Shown in pieces: positions 26,644 through 35,354 of a DNA stretch of 64,000 nt; the first letter of the stretch is position 1; the number at the start of each line of letters is the position of its first letter. Below the pieces are notes generated by a model. The model was not told the DNA's origin. It ran no database searches and worked only from the letters and a program-made list of their open reading frames with translations. Both the position numbers and the translations under genes were made by a program. Source of the DNA: Algihabitans albus (lineage in GTDB: Bacteria; Pseudomonadota; Alphaproteobacteria; Kiloniellales; DSM-21159); NCBI RefSeq assembly GCF_003572205.1, contig NZ_QXNY01000004.1:778553-842552 (forward strand), in the 5' to 3' direction.

Positions 26644-28101
26644 ATGACGGACGTGCGCGCCAAGAACCGATCGATGAGACTCGAACCTAGCCAGCAGGTC
26701 AGCGGCGCGCTCAAGACTGCTTTTCGGAGATCGCCGACGATCCTTCGACGGATCAACCCGCCAATCGAGCTTCCCGAACTTCCCGTCGCAGACGCGAGTG
26801 GGAGCGGAAGCGCGAGGCTCTCCTGGAGCAAGTCCGCTCTCGACGATCGCGAGAGCCAACTGGAGGGTCAGCCGGTCGTTGGCGCCGGTCAATTGGTGGT
26901 CAGCGGATTTACCGATTTGCGTGAGAGTTTGGGTGAGCGCTACGCACACTTCGAGGCTCGCGTGCAGGAGGCGGCGGAGACGGTCTTTCGTACCCGTTTG
27001 ACGGAGGGCGACCGCTATAAAGATCTAGGAAATCATCGTTTTCTGGTGATTTTTCCCGAGTCCTCAGGGCACGAAGCCCGCGCCAAGGCGGCCTTGATCG
27101 CCAAGGAGATCGAAGCCCGGATTCAGAACTACGACGAGGTTGGACCCTTCATCAGCGTCGACAGGTTTGTCATGGATGTCGAGCGGCATCTCGTCGGCCG
27201 CGGCGAGTTCGACTTCGGCGCCGTATCGGCTCTGGTCGAGAGTGCCGCCGATCGTCGTCTCGAGGCGGTGACTGCCTCTACCGCTGCCGATCTCGAAGCA
27301 TCCGAGGCGATTGTTCCCTGTAAGGCGGATCAGCAGCCGGACGGTAGGGTCTCTAGGCTCGGCTCAAGCGTCCTGGAGGCCTGGAACGCCCAATTCCAAT
27401 ACTGGCCGGTCTGGGATGTCAGGAGTCAGGCGCTTCTTGCCTTTCTGCCAGAACGCATGTCTGGTTCGCCCGGTGTCGATCAGGAAGGTCACCAAGATCC
27501 GTCAGAGACGCTCGAGTTCGATTTCTCTTTTCTGCATGATCTCGCCTGCAATTTCGAGCGACTGGAGATCGCGAGTAAGAGATTTCCGGTCATTTGCCCG
27601 GTGCACTTTGAAACCCTCGCGTCGGGTAGAATTCGACAGGAATATCTCGCTTTCTGCGAAATCATTCCGGAGTCCTGGAGATCGTTTCTCACTTTCGAGG
27701 TGGTCTCGGCACCCTCCGACGTGACGCCGATCCGCGTACAGGCCATCGTACGCAGTCTGAAGCCTTTCGGTCGTAGTATCTACTGGCGCGCCGACCTCAG
27801 GACTCCGTATCTAGCCGATTTGGAGTACACCGGCATCGATGCCTTGGGGCAGAAGCTGGACGAGTCGCTCGATGATGAGGCGGAGATGATGACTCGCATC
27901 GATGTCTTCGCGAAGAAGATGAAGGGGTTGCGGATCGAGACATTCCTTCACGGGGTGCCGTCGCGGAGTCTTGCGACCAATGCTTTCTGCGCCAACTTCG
28001 GCTTCATTAGCGGACAGGCGATCCATGCAAAGGTGGAGTTTATCGATCACCTGCGCAGTTTCGAGCCGGGCCATCTTCTCTTTGCACGGCGTAACAGGTG
28101 A
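26644..28101 (+). CDS. Conserved-looking protein of unknown function, 485 residues
   Basis: I do not recognise this protein with certainty. There is no signal peptide or membrane helix. Residues about 90-170 (FTDLRESLGERYAHFEARVQ to KAALIAKEIEARI) resemble the layout of a nucleotide-cyclase-like or GGDEF-like fold, with DRYKDLGNHRFLVIFPE at the place of the GGDEF motif but without its active residues, so any cyclase activity is probably lost. The C-terminal half (SFLTFEVVSAPSDV, GRSIYWRADL, HAKVEFIDHLR) has an EAL-like feel but no catalytic Glu-Ala-Leu. It follows the lone receiver gene by 22 bases, so a role in that signalling system is likely (inference). Confidence 0.7.
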   Translation: MTDVRAKNRSMRLEPSQQVSGALKTAFRRSPTILRRINPPIELPELPVADASGSGSARLSWSKSALDDRESQLEGQPVVGAGQLVVSGFTDLRESLGERYAHFEARVQEAAETVFRTRLTEGDRYKDLGNHRFLVIFPESSGHEARAKAALIAKEIEARIQNYDEVGPFISVDRFVMDVERHLVGRGEFDFGAVSALVESAADRRLEAVTASTAADLEASEAIVPCKADQQPDGRVSRLGSSVLEAWNAQFQYWPVWDVRSQALLAFLPERMSGSPGVDQEGHQDPSETLEFDFSFLHDLACNFERLEIASKRFPVICPVHFETLASGRIRQEYLAFCEIIPESWRSFLTFEVVSAPSDVTPIRVQAIVRSLKPFGRSIYWRADLRTPYLADLEYTGIDALGQKLDESLDDEAEMMTRIDVFAKKMKGLRIETFLHGVPSRSLATNAFCANFGFISGQAIHAKVEFIDHLRSFEPGHLLFARRNR

Positions 28102-28185
28102 GCTGAGCGGGAGCGCTTCACACCGACGCACACTGCAGGGTCACGAGAGCTTGCTGTAACTTGAAATTTTGACTAATTTAAAAAT

Positions 28186-28545
28186 ATGAAGAATAAGGAT
28201 GCCATCGAGGCTCTGGCCGCTCTGGCTCAGGAAACCCGGCTGAAGGTCTTCCGGTTGCTGGTCCAGGCCGGCCCCGAGGGCCGACCGGCCGGCGAGATCG
28301 CGCAGGCGGTTGGGGTCCCGCCCGCCACGCTGTCGTTTCATTTGCGCGAGTTGGAGCGCGCGGGATTGCTGCTCTCCCGTCGGGAAAGCCGGCAGATCTT
28401 CTACGCGACTCACTACGAGGGCATGCGCCGGCTGCTCGATTTCCTGATGCAGGACTGCTGCAACGGCCACCCCGAGATCTGCAGCCCGGAACCCTCTCTC
28501 GCGGATGCCGCCGACGCCGCGGCGGAAAGGAGGGAAGCGTCGTGA
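28186..28545 (+). CDS. arsR: ArsR-family arsenic-responsive repressor
   Basis: Winged-helix repressor of 119 residues. The core (LAQETRLKVFRLLVQAG, then PPATLSFHLRELERAGLL and REGRQIFY-like RRESRQIFYATHY) is the ArsR/SmtB fold. A Cys cluster near the end (DCCNGHPEIC) is a plausible As(III) site, at a different place from the alpha-3 site of the E. coli protein but as in other C-terminal-type ArsR sensors. It overlaps arsC by four bases (GTGA), so the operon is translationally coupled, and it should repress its own transcription until arsenite binds. ATG 28186 follows an AT-rich promoter-like stretch. Confidence 0.93.
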   Translation: MKNKDAIEALAALAQETRLKVFRLLVQAGPEGRPAGEIAQAVGVPPATLSFHLRELERAGLLLSRRESRQIFYATHYEGMRRLLDFLMQDCCNGHPEICSPEPSLADAADAAAERREAS

Positions 28546-29063
28546 CGCGTCACGCCAAGAATGTCCTGTTCCTTTGCACCGGAAACTCGGCACGCAGCAT
28601 TTTGGCGGAGGCGATTCTCAATCGCACCGGATCCGGCGGTTTTGTCGGCTACAGCGCCGGCAGTCAGCCCAAGGGCGCGGTTCACCCCTATGCGATCGAT
28701 CTGCTGGGCCGTCAGAACTATCCGATTTCCGGACTGACCTCGAAATCCTGGGATGTCTTCGATCGGGCTAACGGGCCCAAGATGGATTTCGTCTTCACCG
28801 TCTGCGATCGGGCAGCGGAAGAGGTCTGCCCGATTTGGCCGGGCCAGCCGATGACGGCCCACTGGGGCCTGCCCGATCCGGCGGCCGCAACCGGGTCGGA
28901 AGCCGAGAAGCGCTATGCCTTCCTTGAGACGCTGCGCATGCTGGAGCAGCGAATCGGGATTTTCGTGAATCTGCCGATGACCTCTCTCGACAAACTCAGT
29001 CTTCAACGACGCTTGGACGAGATCGGCACGGCCAACGTCGTCGCTCACAAGCAGCGCGCCTGA
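28542..29063 (+). CDS. arsC: Arsenate reductase, low-molecular-weight phosphatase type
   Basis: Cytoplasmic enzyme of 173 residues reducing arsenate to arsenite so that it can be pumped out. The P-loop FLCTGNSARS matches the CX5R active site of thioredoxin/glutaredoxin-coupled ArsC and of LMW phosphatases. The later segment DFVFTVCDRAAEEVCPIWPG carries further cysteines typical of ArsC and the DPAAATGSE region the general acid. The start is GTG 28542 with a strong AAAGGAGGG site located inside arsR. Confidence 0.94.
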   Translation: MTRHAKNVLFLCTGNSARSILAEAILNRTGSGGFVGYSAGSQPKGAVHPYAIDLLGRQNYPISGLTSKSWDVFDRANGPKMDFVFTVCDRAAEEVCPIWPGQPMTAHWGLPDPAAATGSEAEKRYAFLETLRMLEQRIGIFVNLPMTSLDKLSLQRRLDEIGTANVVAHKQRA

Positions 29064-29087
29064 CCTCTCGCTTCGGGGACTTCCATT

Positions 29088-30167
29088 ATGCCGGCCGAAA
29101 GCACCACCGCCGCCGCTATGCCTGGCGGCATCGGCGCCTTCGAGAAGTGGCTGAGCGTCTGGGTCGCCCTTTGCATCGGCGCCGGCCTGCTGCTCGGCAA
29201 TCTGGTGCCTGGGATCTTCGCGACCTTGGCAGGCTGGGAGGTTGCATCGGTCAACTTGCCGGTGGCCCTGCTGATCTGGGCGATGGTTTACCCCATGATG
29301 GTCAACGTCGACTTCGCCAGCTTGCGCCATGTCGGCGACCGGCCCAAGGGGCTGGCGATCACCGTCGTCGTCAACTGGCTGATCAAGCCTTTCACCATGG
29401 CCGGGCTGGGCGTGCTGTTCTTCGAGGTAGTCTTCGCCGACCTGATCGCCCCGGCCGACGCGCAGCAGTACATCGCCGGATTGATTCTGTTGGGCGCGGC
29501 GCCCTGCACGGCAATGGTCTTCGTCTGGTCTCAGCTCACTCGGGGCGATCCGACCTACACGCTCGTGCAGGTCTCGGTGAACGACGTGATCATGATCTTC
29601 GCCTTCGCACCGTTGGTTGCGCTGCTGCTTGGCGTCACGGACATCGCCGTGCCCTGGAACACGCTGCTGCTCTCGGTTGGGCTCTATGTGGTAGTGCCAC
29701 TGATCGCCGGAGCGATCACCCGCCGTTGGCTGCTGACGCACGCTCGGCGCGGCGAGTCGGCCGAAGCGGCCGTTGCGCGTTTCACCGCCGCGATAAAGCC
29801 GGTTTCGGTCTTGGGTCTGCTCGCCACCGTGGTACTGCTTTTCGGCTTTCAGGGCGAGACGATCCTGACGCAGCCCCTGGTGATCGCTCTGATCGCGGTG
29901 CCGCTGCTGCTCCAATCCTACGGTATCTTTTTCCTCGCCTACGCCGCGGCCTGGGCTTGGCGCGTGCCCTTCAAGGTGGCGGCGCCCTGTGCCCTGATCG
30001 GAACGTCCAACTTCTTCGAGCTGGCGGTGGCGGTGGCCATCGGCCTGTTCGGTCTGAACTCGGGCGCCGCCTTGGCGACGGTGGTCGGGGTGTTGGTGGA
30101 GGTGCCGGTGATGCTCTCCCTGGTCGCCTTTGCGAACCGGACCCGAGGAGCCTTCCCGAGCAGCTAG
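29088..30167 (+). CDS. acr3: ACR3-family arsenite efflux transporter
   Basis: Inner-membrane carrier of 359 residues with about ten helices that exports arsenite using the proton gradient. Characteristic ACR3 pieces are seen: the [19 protein letters not shown] loop, [15 protein letters not shown] with the essential Cys, [14 protein letters not shown], and a C-terminal [17 protein letters not shown]. It follows arsC by 24 bases and completes a minimal arsenic resistance operon. It belongs to the ACR3 family and not to ArsB. Confidence 0.95.
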   Translation: MPAESTTAAAMPGGIGAFEKWLSVWVALCIGAGLLLGNLVPGIFATLAGWEVASVNLPVALLIWAMVYPMMVNVDFASLRHVGDRPKGLAITVVVNWLIKPFTMAGLGVLFFEVVFADLIAPADAQQYIAGLILLGAAPCTAMVFVWSQLTRGDPTYTLVQVSVNDVIMIFAFAPLVALLLGVTDIAVPWNTLLLSVGLYVVVPLIAGAITRRWLLTHARRGESAEAAVARFTAAIKPVSVLGLLATVVLLFGFQGETILTQPLVIALIAVPLLLQSYGIFFLAYAAAWAWRVPFKVAAPCALIGTSNFFELAVAVAIGLFGLNSGAALATVVGVLVEVPVMLSLVAFANRTRGAFPSS

Positions 30168-30222
30168 ATCTGGTTTGAGGCACATCAACGCGCGCCGCTG
30201 CCGGTGGCGCGACCCTTACGGC

Positions 30223-31593
30223 ATGGATCAAATGATCGCCTCTCCGGGCCGGGCCGCCCGATCCCGTCAGTCACCGCAGGCGCTGGCTGAGAAGTACGCA
30301 CGGATGGTGCCGCGCTACACCAGCTATCCAACGGCGCCGCACTTCCATGAGGGTGTCGGGGGCGAGACCTACGGCGGCTGGCTCGGCGAACTGCCGGAGG
30401 GCGTAGAGCTTTCGGTTTACGCACATATTCCCTTCTGCGACACGCTCTGCTGGTTCTGCGGCTGCAACACCAAGATCGTGCAGCGCTACGAGCCGGTTGC
30501 CGTCTACCTGCCAAAGCTGTTGCGCGAGATCGCACTGGTTTCCGAGCGCCTGCCGGCCCGGCGTGCCTGCAGTCACCTGCATTGGGGCGGTGGCTCGCCG
30601 ACCCTGCTGACGGCCGAGCACATGCGCGATTTGGGGGCGGCCTTGCGAACCGCTTTCCCCCTGACCGACGATGCCGAGTTCGCGGTGGAGATCGATCCCC
30701 GCGACCTGCGCGACGATCAGGTCGCGGCGATGGCCGAGATCGGTGTGACCCGGGCCAGCCTGGGTGTGCAGGACATCGATCCCCAGGTCCAGCGCGCGAT
30801 CAACCGCGTCCAGCCGCTCGACTGCACCCGCGACGCGATCGCGCGGTTGCGCACCGCCGGCGTAAGAGCTCTCAATGTCGACCTGGTTTACGGTCTGCCC
30901 TACCAGGATACCGCGCGTCTCCTGCGCAGTGTCGAGGCGATGATCGCGCTGCAGCCGGCCCGTTTCGCGCTCTTCGGCTACGCGCATGTGCCGCAGATGA
31001 AGAAACATATGCGGTTGATTCCGGAGGAGGCGCTGCCTGGCGCGTCCGAGCGCTTCGAGATGGCCGAGGCGGCGGCCGAGCGGCTTGTCGCCGCCGGATA
31101 TCTGCGCATCGGTCTGGACCACTTCGCCCTGCCGGACGATGCCATGGCCCGGTGCCAGACCGAGGGGCGTCTTCGCCGAAACTTCCAGGGCTATACCGCC
31201 GACCGAGCCGAGGCTTTGATCGGCCTGGGCGCTTCGGCTATCGGCCAGCTTCCTCAGGGGTTGGTTCAGAACGCGACGCCGCTGCATGTCTACGGCGAGG
31301 CTGTGGACGCGGACGGCCTCGCGACCGCCAAGGGCGTGGCGCTCAGCGCGGAGGACAAGCGCCGCGCCGCCTTGATCGAGCGTTTGATGTGCGACTTGGT
31401 CGTGCAGCTGCCGGACGATCTGGCGAAGGCGCTGGCCCCGGAGCTGGCCGAGATGGAGGCCGACGGTCTTGTCGCCATGGCTGGCCAAGAGGTTGCGGTC
31501 ACCGAGCTTGGCCGGCCTTTCGTGCGCTGCGTGGCCGCTCTGTTCGATGCCTATCTGAACCCGGCACAGGACCGCCACAGCGTCGCGGTCTAA
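30223..31593 (+). CDS. hemN: Oxygen-independent coproporphyrinogen III oxidase
   Basis: Radical SAM enzyme of 456 residues that converts coproporphyrinogen III to protoporphyrinogen IX without oxygen, for haem synthesis. The motif CDTLCWFCGC has the CX3CX2CXC pattern of true HemN rather than HemW. Other landmarks are YTSYPTAPHF at the N-terminus, HWGGGSPTLL, EIDPRDL, VDLVYGLPYQ and the later YRIGLDHFALP-like segment. ATG 30223 was chosen over an upstream frame start at 30130 that overlaps acr3. It starts 55 bases after acr3 and might be cotranscribed with the ars genes, though a functional link is not obvious. Confidence 0.93.
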   Translation: MDQMIASPGRAARSRQSPQALAEKYARMVPRYTSYPTAPHFHEGVGGETYGGWLGELPEGVELSVYAHIPFCDTLCWFCGCNTKIVQRYEPVAVYLPKLLREIALVSERLPARRACSHLHWGGGSPTLLTAEHMRDLGAALRTAFPLTDDAEFAVEIDPRDLRDDQVAAMAEIGVTRASLGVQDIDPQVQRAINRVQPLDCTRDAIARLRTAGVRALNVDLVYGLPYQDTARLLRSVEAMIALQPARFALFGYAHVPQMKKHMRLIPEEALPGASERFEMAEAAAERLVAAGYLRIGLDHFALPDDAMARCQTEGRLRRNFQGYTADRAEALIGLGASAIGQLPQGLVQNATPLHVYGEAVDADGLATAKGVALSAEDKRRAALIERLMCDLVVQLPDDLAKALAPELAEMEADGLVAMAGQEVAVTELGRPFVRCVAALFDAYLNPAQDRHSVAV

Positions 31594-31627
31594 GGCTACG
31601 CCGTTCTAAAGTGGCGGTAACTCCGCT

Positions 31628-32278
31628 TCAGACGCGGTCGCCGAGGCTGTCATCGATGCCGGTACCGGGCCGTTTCAGATCGTCCATGGCGGTGATCGCG
31701 GGCGTCGGCATCGACGCAAGAGCCCTGAGTTCGCCCTCGCTTTCGGCTTCGCGTAGCTGGACATCGGCCCGCATCAGCACCTCGCCGTCATTCAACTGCA
31801 CCGGATACCAGATCTCGTCGCAGACCAGCGGTTGGTTGCGGGCCTGCACGACGCCGCGGAACGCAAAGGAGGCGATCTCGCCGTCGAAGAGGCCGGCCTC
31901 GCGGGCTACTTGGAACATGCGGTAGCCGCTTGGCGAGACCTGTTCCATATCGAACTCCAGCCTCTCTCCCGGTGAAAGACGAAACCCGAAGGACGCGACG
32001 ATGCCGTGCGACGCCGCCAGCAGACGGCCCTGGCGGTCGCAAAGGGAACTGCTCGCCGGCGATTGTGTGACCGTATGCAGCAACAGGGCGTCGCTACTGA
32101 GGACGCTGCTCCAAATCAGACGGCGAAGACGCCTTTGGCTTGCGAGATCCGGTCTTTGCCGGCGGCTCTCCCAGCGCGACACCGTCGCCTGGGTCACGCC
32201 CAGGTCTTCCGCGAGTTCGCCCTGCAGAAGACCGGCGGACTCGCGGTGGCGTCGAATCTCGCGGGCCCAGTCGATCAT
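31628..32278 (-). CDS. XRE-type helix-turn-helix regulator with unknown sensor domain
   Basis: 216-residue regulator. Residues about 1-55 form an XRE helix-turn-helix (IRRHRESAGLLQGELAEDLG, VTQATVSRWESRRQRPD). The rest is a possible PAS-like sensory part (SLCDRQGRLLAASHGIVASF, GYRMFQVAREAGLFDG) without a recognised ligand motif. It converges with hemN (34 bases between stops) and diverges from the Hsp20 gene. Target genes are not evident. Confidence 0.8.
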   Translation of the reverse strand: MIDWAREIRRHRESAGLLQGELAEDLGVTQATVSRWESRRQRPDLASQRRLRRLIWSSVLSSDALLLHTVTQSPASSSLCDRQGRLLAASHGIVASFGFRLSPGERLEFDMEQVSPSGYRMFQVAREAGLFDGEIASFAFRGVVQARNQPLVCDEIWYPVQLNDGEVLMRADVQLREAESEGELRALASMPTPAITAMDDLKRPGTGIDDSLGDRV

Positions 32279-32602
32279 GCAGAAGCCGCTCCGGTTTCCT
32301 GACTTCGATAAAGGAGAGCGGGGACGTAAGGATCGCTTTCCAGCAATTCTGCTGCAATAACGATGCTTTGGCGCGCAAATGTCAAGCAGTACACCACCTT
32401 TACGGCGTTTCGGCTTCAGCGGCCGGAAAAGCGCCGAACGTTGATTCGCGGCTTCGCTTTCTTACATCTTTGTGCAGGCGGCGCCATCAGTCGGGCTGCC
32501 GCCGCATCGGTGCTCCAGAACGCGAGGCCGACGCGGCTGTTCCAGTTTCCGAGCCCGTTGTCGCAAAAGGCGAGGGCCGGCAGGCCAGGGACCTGTAGAT
32601 CG
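32279..32602. other. Divergent intergenic region upstream of Hsp20
   Basis: 324 bases between the XRE gene and Hsp20. An open frame runs in from 32363 to join the Hsp20 gene, but the first 80 codons give Arg/Ala-rich sequence unlike Hsp20 relatives. A heat-shock promoter would be expected here; I could not pick one with certainty. Confidence 0.4.
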
Positions 32603-33109
32603 ATGACCAGAGCTTCTATGTTCAACTCTCCGCTGCTCCTGGGGTTCGACCAGTTGGAGCGGACTTTGGACCGGATTGCCAAGACCAGCGGCGACGGCTA
32701 TCCGCCTTACAACGTCGAAGACCTGTCGGACGAACGCCTGCGTATTACGCTGGCCGTGGCGGGTTTCGGCGAAGACGACCTTTCGATACAGATCGAGAAC
32801 AATCAGCTGACGGTGCGCGGCAAGCAAAGCGATGAAGAAGAGCGTCGTTTTCTCCATCGCGGTATTGCCGCTCGCCAGTTTCAACGCAGTTTCATGCTTG
32901 CTGACGGGATTGAGGTCGAAGGCGCGACTTTGGATCGGGGGCTTCTGCACATCGACCTCAAAAGACCCCTCTGCGAACCCGCCGTGAAAACGGTGAAGAT
33001 CCGGACTTTCGGCGATGCAGCGCCGAAAACGCTCGAGAGTCAGGCGCCGAAAACGGTCGAGGCGAAGGCGGCGCAGTCGAAAAGCGGGCCGACTGGAAAC
33101 GACCAGTAA
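32603..33109 (+). CDS. Hsp20-family small heat shock protein
   Basis: Holdase chaperone of 168 residues. The N-terminus SMFNSPLLLGFDQLERTLDR and DGYPPYNVE are typical of alphaproteobacterial IbpA-like proteins. The alpha-crystallin domain covers about residues 35-130 (ITLAVAGFGEDDLSIQIENN, LHRGIAARQFQRSF, LDRGLLHIDLKRPL). The C-terminal tail is Lys/Ala/Thr-rich. ATG 32603 was chosen by resemblance to relatives; a second ATG lies at 32618. A DUF1150 gene follows 120 bases on, a familiar pairing. Confidence 0.92.
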   Translation: MTRASMFNSPLLLGFDQLERTLDRIAKTSGDGYPPYNVEDLSDERLRITLAVAGFGEDDLSIQIENNQLTVRGKQSDEEERRFLHRGIAARQFQRSFMLADGIEVEGATLDRGLLHIDLKRPLCEPAVKTVKIRTFGDAAPKTLESQAPKTVEAKAAQSKSGPTGNDQ

Positions 33110-33229
33110 AGTAATTCCGGGCTAGGCTTGCGGTGTCAGAATCGAAGAACCGCAGGAACCGGCGCGGGCACGGACAACCGGTGAGGCCGAAGCAATCGGG
33201 TCACCGTACACGTGAGAAAGGTGCATCAA

Positions 33230-33454
33230 ATGGTTCAAATCAACCTAGAGTCTGTACGCGGATTCAGCCAGCAGGACCTGCAGGCGTTCGGCGTCGACGA
33301 CTTGGCTTACGTCAAGCCGGCCATAACCTCCGAAGGTCAGATCGTCTTCGTGGTGCATGCGGCCAATGGCCAGGTCATGGGCAGTCTTCCCAGCCGGGAC
33401 AGCGCCTTTGCTGCGCTGCTTCAACAAGGCCTGACCCCGCTCAGCGTCCATTAA
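33230..33454 (+). CDS. DUF1150 family small protein
   Basis: 74-residue protein of the DUF1150 family, which often accompanies Hsp20 genes in alphaproteobacteria. Seen: LQAFGVDDLAYVKPAIT, VVHAANGQVMGSLPSRDSA. ATG 33230 follows an AAAGGTG site; an in-frame start at 33212 lacks one. The function is unknown. The last four bases overlap the end of the convergent acyltransferase gene. Confidence 0.88.
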   Translation: MVQINLESVRGFSQQDLQAFGVDDLAYVKPAITSEGQIVFVVHAANGQVMGSLPSRDSAFAALLQQGLTPLSVH

Positions 33455-34359
33455 AGTTTTTCGTAGAAGGCGCTCGGCCAGCGGCGGTGCAGCCAAAGCC
33501 AATCCCCGGGCTTCTCGCGGATCCAGGCCTCCAGCCTGTCGTTGAGGGCCTGAGTCATGGCGACGGTCGCGTCAACCCGATCCAGTCCCTCCGGTACCGG
33601 GATTGGCGCGTCTATGGTCAAACGGAAGCGGACACCCTGCTGACGCTCCAACTTCGCGGGGAACAGCGGGCAGCCGGTCCGCAGCGCCAGTTGGGCCGGC
33701 CCCGCCGGTGTCATGGCCGGTAGACCGAAGAACTCGGCATCGATCCCCTCGCTCATCCGCTGATCCGCCAGGATCGCCAGCATCTTGCCGGCCTTCAGGG
33801 CCGCCACGGCCGCGCGCGCGCCCTCCCGTCCCTTCGGAACGCGCGCGCCGCCAGTGACCGAGCGCCAGGCCTCCAGCCGGTCGCGGACAAGCGGGTTGTT
33901 GGGGTGACGCACGACCGTCACGACGTCGAGACCGGCTATGCCGGCCGCCAGATGCATCACCTCCCAGTTCGCGAAGTGCGCCGAGGCGACGATCATGGCC
34001 CGGCCGGTGGCGCGGTGCGCGTCGAAGGCGGGATGCAAGTCCAGCACCACGCGTTGGCTGGCTTCGTCGACGATCTCCTTCAGGTGGGGATACTCGCCGG
34101 CCGTCCGACCGAGGTTCTCCCACATTTCCGCCAGCACGCGGTTCCGGTCGTCTGCGCTCAGGTTCGGCAGGGCCAGCTCGAGATTCGTCCGTCCCACTCG
34201 CTGGACCGGTAGCCCGGGCCCGAACCTCCGCAGCAGCCAGCCGCCGAGCGCCGAAGCCCGGTCGAGCGGAAGCGCTGCGAAGAGGGACATGATGCAGCGG
34301 AGGCCGATCACTTCGAGACGCCACCGCAGTTTCTTAGCGAAGCTGACGGGCTTAGCCAT
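33451..34359 (-). CDS. LpxL/LpxM-like lipid A acyltransferase
   Basis: Inner-membrane lysophospholipid-acyltransferase-superfamily enzyme (302 residues) that adds a secondary acyl chain to lipid A. The catalytic H-x4-E is in SAHFANWEV; other conserved stretches are ENLGRTAGEYPHL, GMLAILADQ-like KMLAILADQRMSEG and WLWLHRRWPS at the C-terminus. The N-terminus has one hydrophobic segment. ATG 34359 (with GGAG nine bases up) overlaps the end of lpxK by eight bases, so the two genes are coupled. Which acyl chain is used cannot be told. Confidence 0.88.
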   Translation of the reverse strand: MAKPVSFAKKLRWRLEVIGLRCIMSLFAALPLDRASALGGWLLRRFGPGLPVQRVGRTNLELALPNLSADDRNRVLAEMWENLGRTAGEYPHLKEIVDEASQRVVLDLHPAFDAHRATGRAMIVASAHFANWEVMHLAAGIAGLDVVTVVRHPNNPLVRDRLEAWRSVTGGARVPKGREGARAAVAALKAGKMLAILADQRMSEGIDAEFFGLPAMTPAGPAQLALRTGCPLFPAKLERQQGVRFRLTIDAPIPVPEGLDRVDATVAMTQALNDRLEAWIREKPGDWLWLHRRWPSAFYEKL

Positions 34360-35347
34360 CTGCCGATGCTCCGGCCTTGCCGCGCAAGCCGCCGAATAGC
34401 TCATCCAGGAGCCCGTCGAGCGCGGTAGGCCGTGCGAAGACCAGCTCGACCGGCAGGACCTCGATTGCGGCAGAGAGCGCCTGCGGGAGGCGCAGGGCGT
34501 CCTTTTCCGTGGTGATCAGACTGGCGCCGGCCCTTTCGGCCTTGGCCACGAGAGGTGCGAGATCGCCTGATGTGTAAGGGTGATGATCGGCGAACTCGGC
34601 GGTGCCGATCAGGTCCGCTTCCAGGTCCTGCAGTGTTTCGAAGAACTTCGCCGGCCGGCCGATCCCGGCGAAGGCGATCAGGCGGCGGCCCTTGAGGCCG
34701 CCGCCGCCGTGGGCCTGCAGGCTGGCCCGCAGGACCGGCTTGCCGGCCGCGCGCCGCGCGGTATCCTGGCGGTCACGCCCGACCAGGACGAGCGCGTCGG
34801 CTCGGGCCAGGCCACGCGCGACCGGTTCGCGCAAGGGGCCGGCGGGGATCAGCCGCCCGTTGCCGAAGCCGCTGGCGCCGTCCACAACCAGAAGCGATAG
34901 GTCCTTCGCCAAGCTCGGATTCTGGAAGCCGTCGTCCATGACGATCACGTCGGCATGATCGGCTGCCGCCCTGGCGCCGGCGGCGCGGTCGCGTGCGACC
35001 CAGGTCGGCGCTGCGCGGGCCAGCAGCAGGGCTTCGTCGCCGACGGTGCCGGTGTTGTGCACGCCGGGATCGACCTGAATCGGTCCGGTGAGCCGACCGC
35101 CGTAGCCGCGCAGCAAGGCCGCCGGGCGCAGTCCTCGCGCGCGCAGTTTTGCTAGAACGGCCAGCACCGTCGGCGTCTTGCCGGCGCCGCCCGCCACGAG
35201 ATTGCCGATGCAGATGACGGGCACGCCGACGCGTTTAGGGGCGGCCAGTCGCTGGCGCAGCCAACCGCCGGCAGCATAGAGGTCGCCCAGCGGCATCAGG
35301 ATATCGGAAAGCAGGTTCGCTCCCTGCCAGAACGCCGGCGCGCGCAT
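34352..35347 (-). CDS. lpxK: Tetraacyldisaccharide 4'-kinase
   Basis: Membrane-associated kinase (331 residues) that phosphorylates the 4' position of the lipid A disaccharide. The P-loop region reads VICIGNLVAGGAGKTPT, followed by LRGYGGRLTGPIQVD, a switch-like VIVMDDGFQNPSL, and FAGIGRPAKFFETL. ATG 35347 was chosen because it begins seven bases after the stop of the DUF374 gene; a TTG at 35389 would overlap that gene. The gene lies in a lipid A operon running msbA-DUF374-lpxK-lpxL-like. Confidence 0.95.
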   Translation of the reverse strand: MRAPAFWQGANLLSDILMPLGDLYAAGGWLRQRLAAPKRVGVPVICIGNLVAGGAGKTPTVLAVLAKLRARGLRPAALLRGYGGRLTGPIQVDPGVHNTGTVGDEALLLARAAPTWVARDRAAGARAAADHADVIVMDDGFQNPSLAKDLSLLVVDGASGFGNGRLIPAGPLREPVARGLARADALVLVGRDRQDTARRAAGKPVLRASLQAHGGGGLKGRRLIAFAGIGRPAKFFETLQDLEADLIGTAEFADHHPYTSGDLAPLVAKAERAGASLITTEKDALRLPQALSAAIEVLPVELVFARPTALDGLLDELFGGLRGKAGASADG

Positions 35348-35354
35348 GCCGCTT

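Noticed and set aside
28186..30167. Arsenic genes as a recently acquired mobile island
   Set aside because: No integrase, transposase, direct repeats or clear base-composition shift around the operon.
28413..30188. 591-codon minus-strand frame across the ars genes
   Set aside because: Asp/Gln/His/Arg-rich low-complexity translation, antisense to arsC and acr3.
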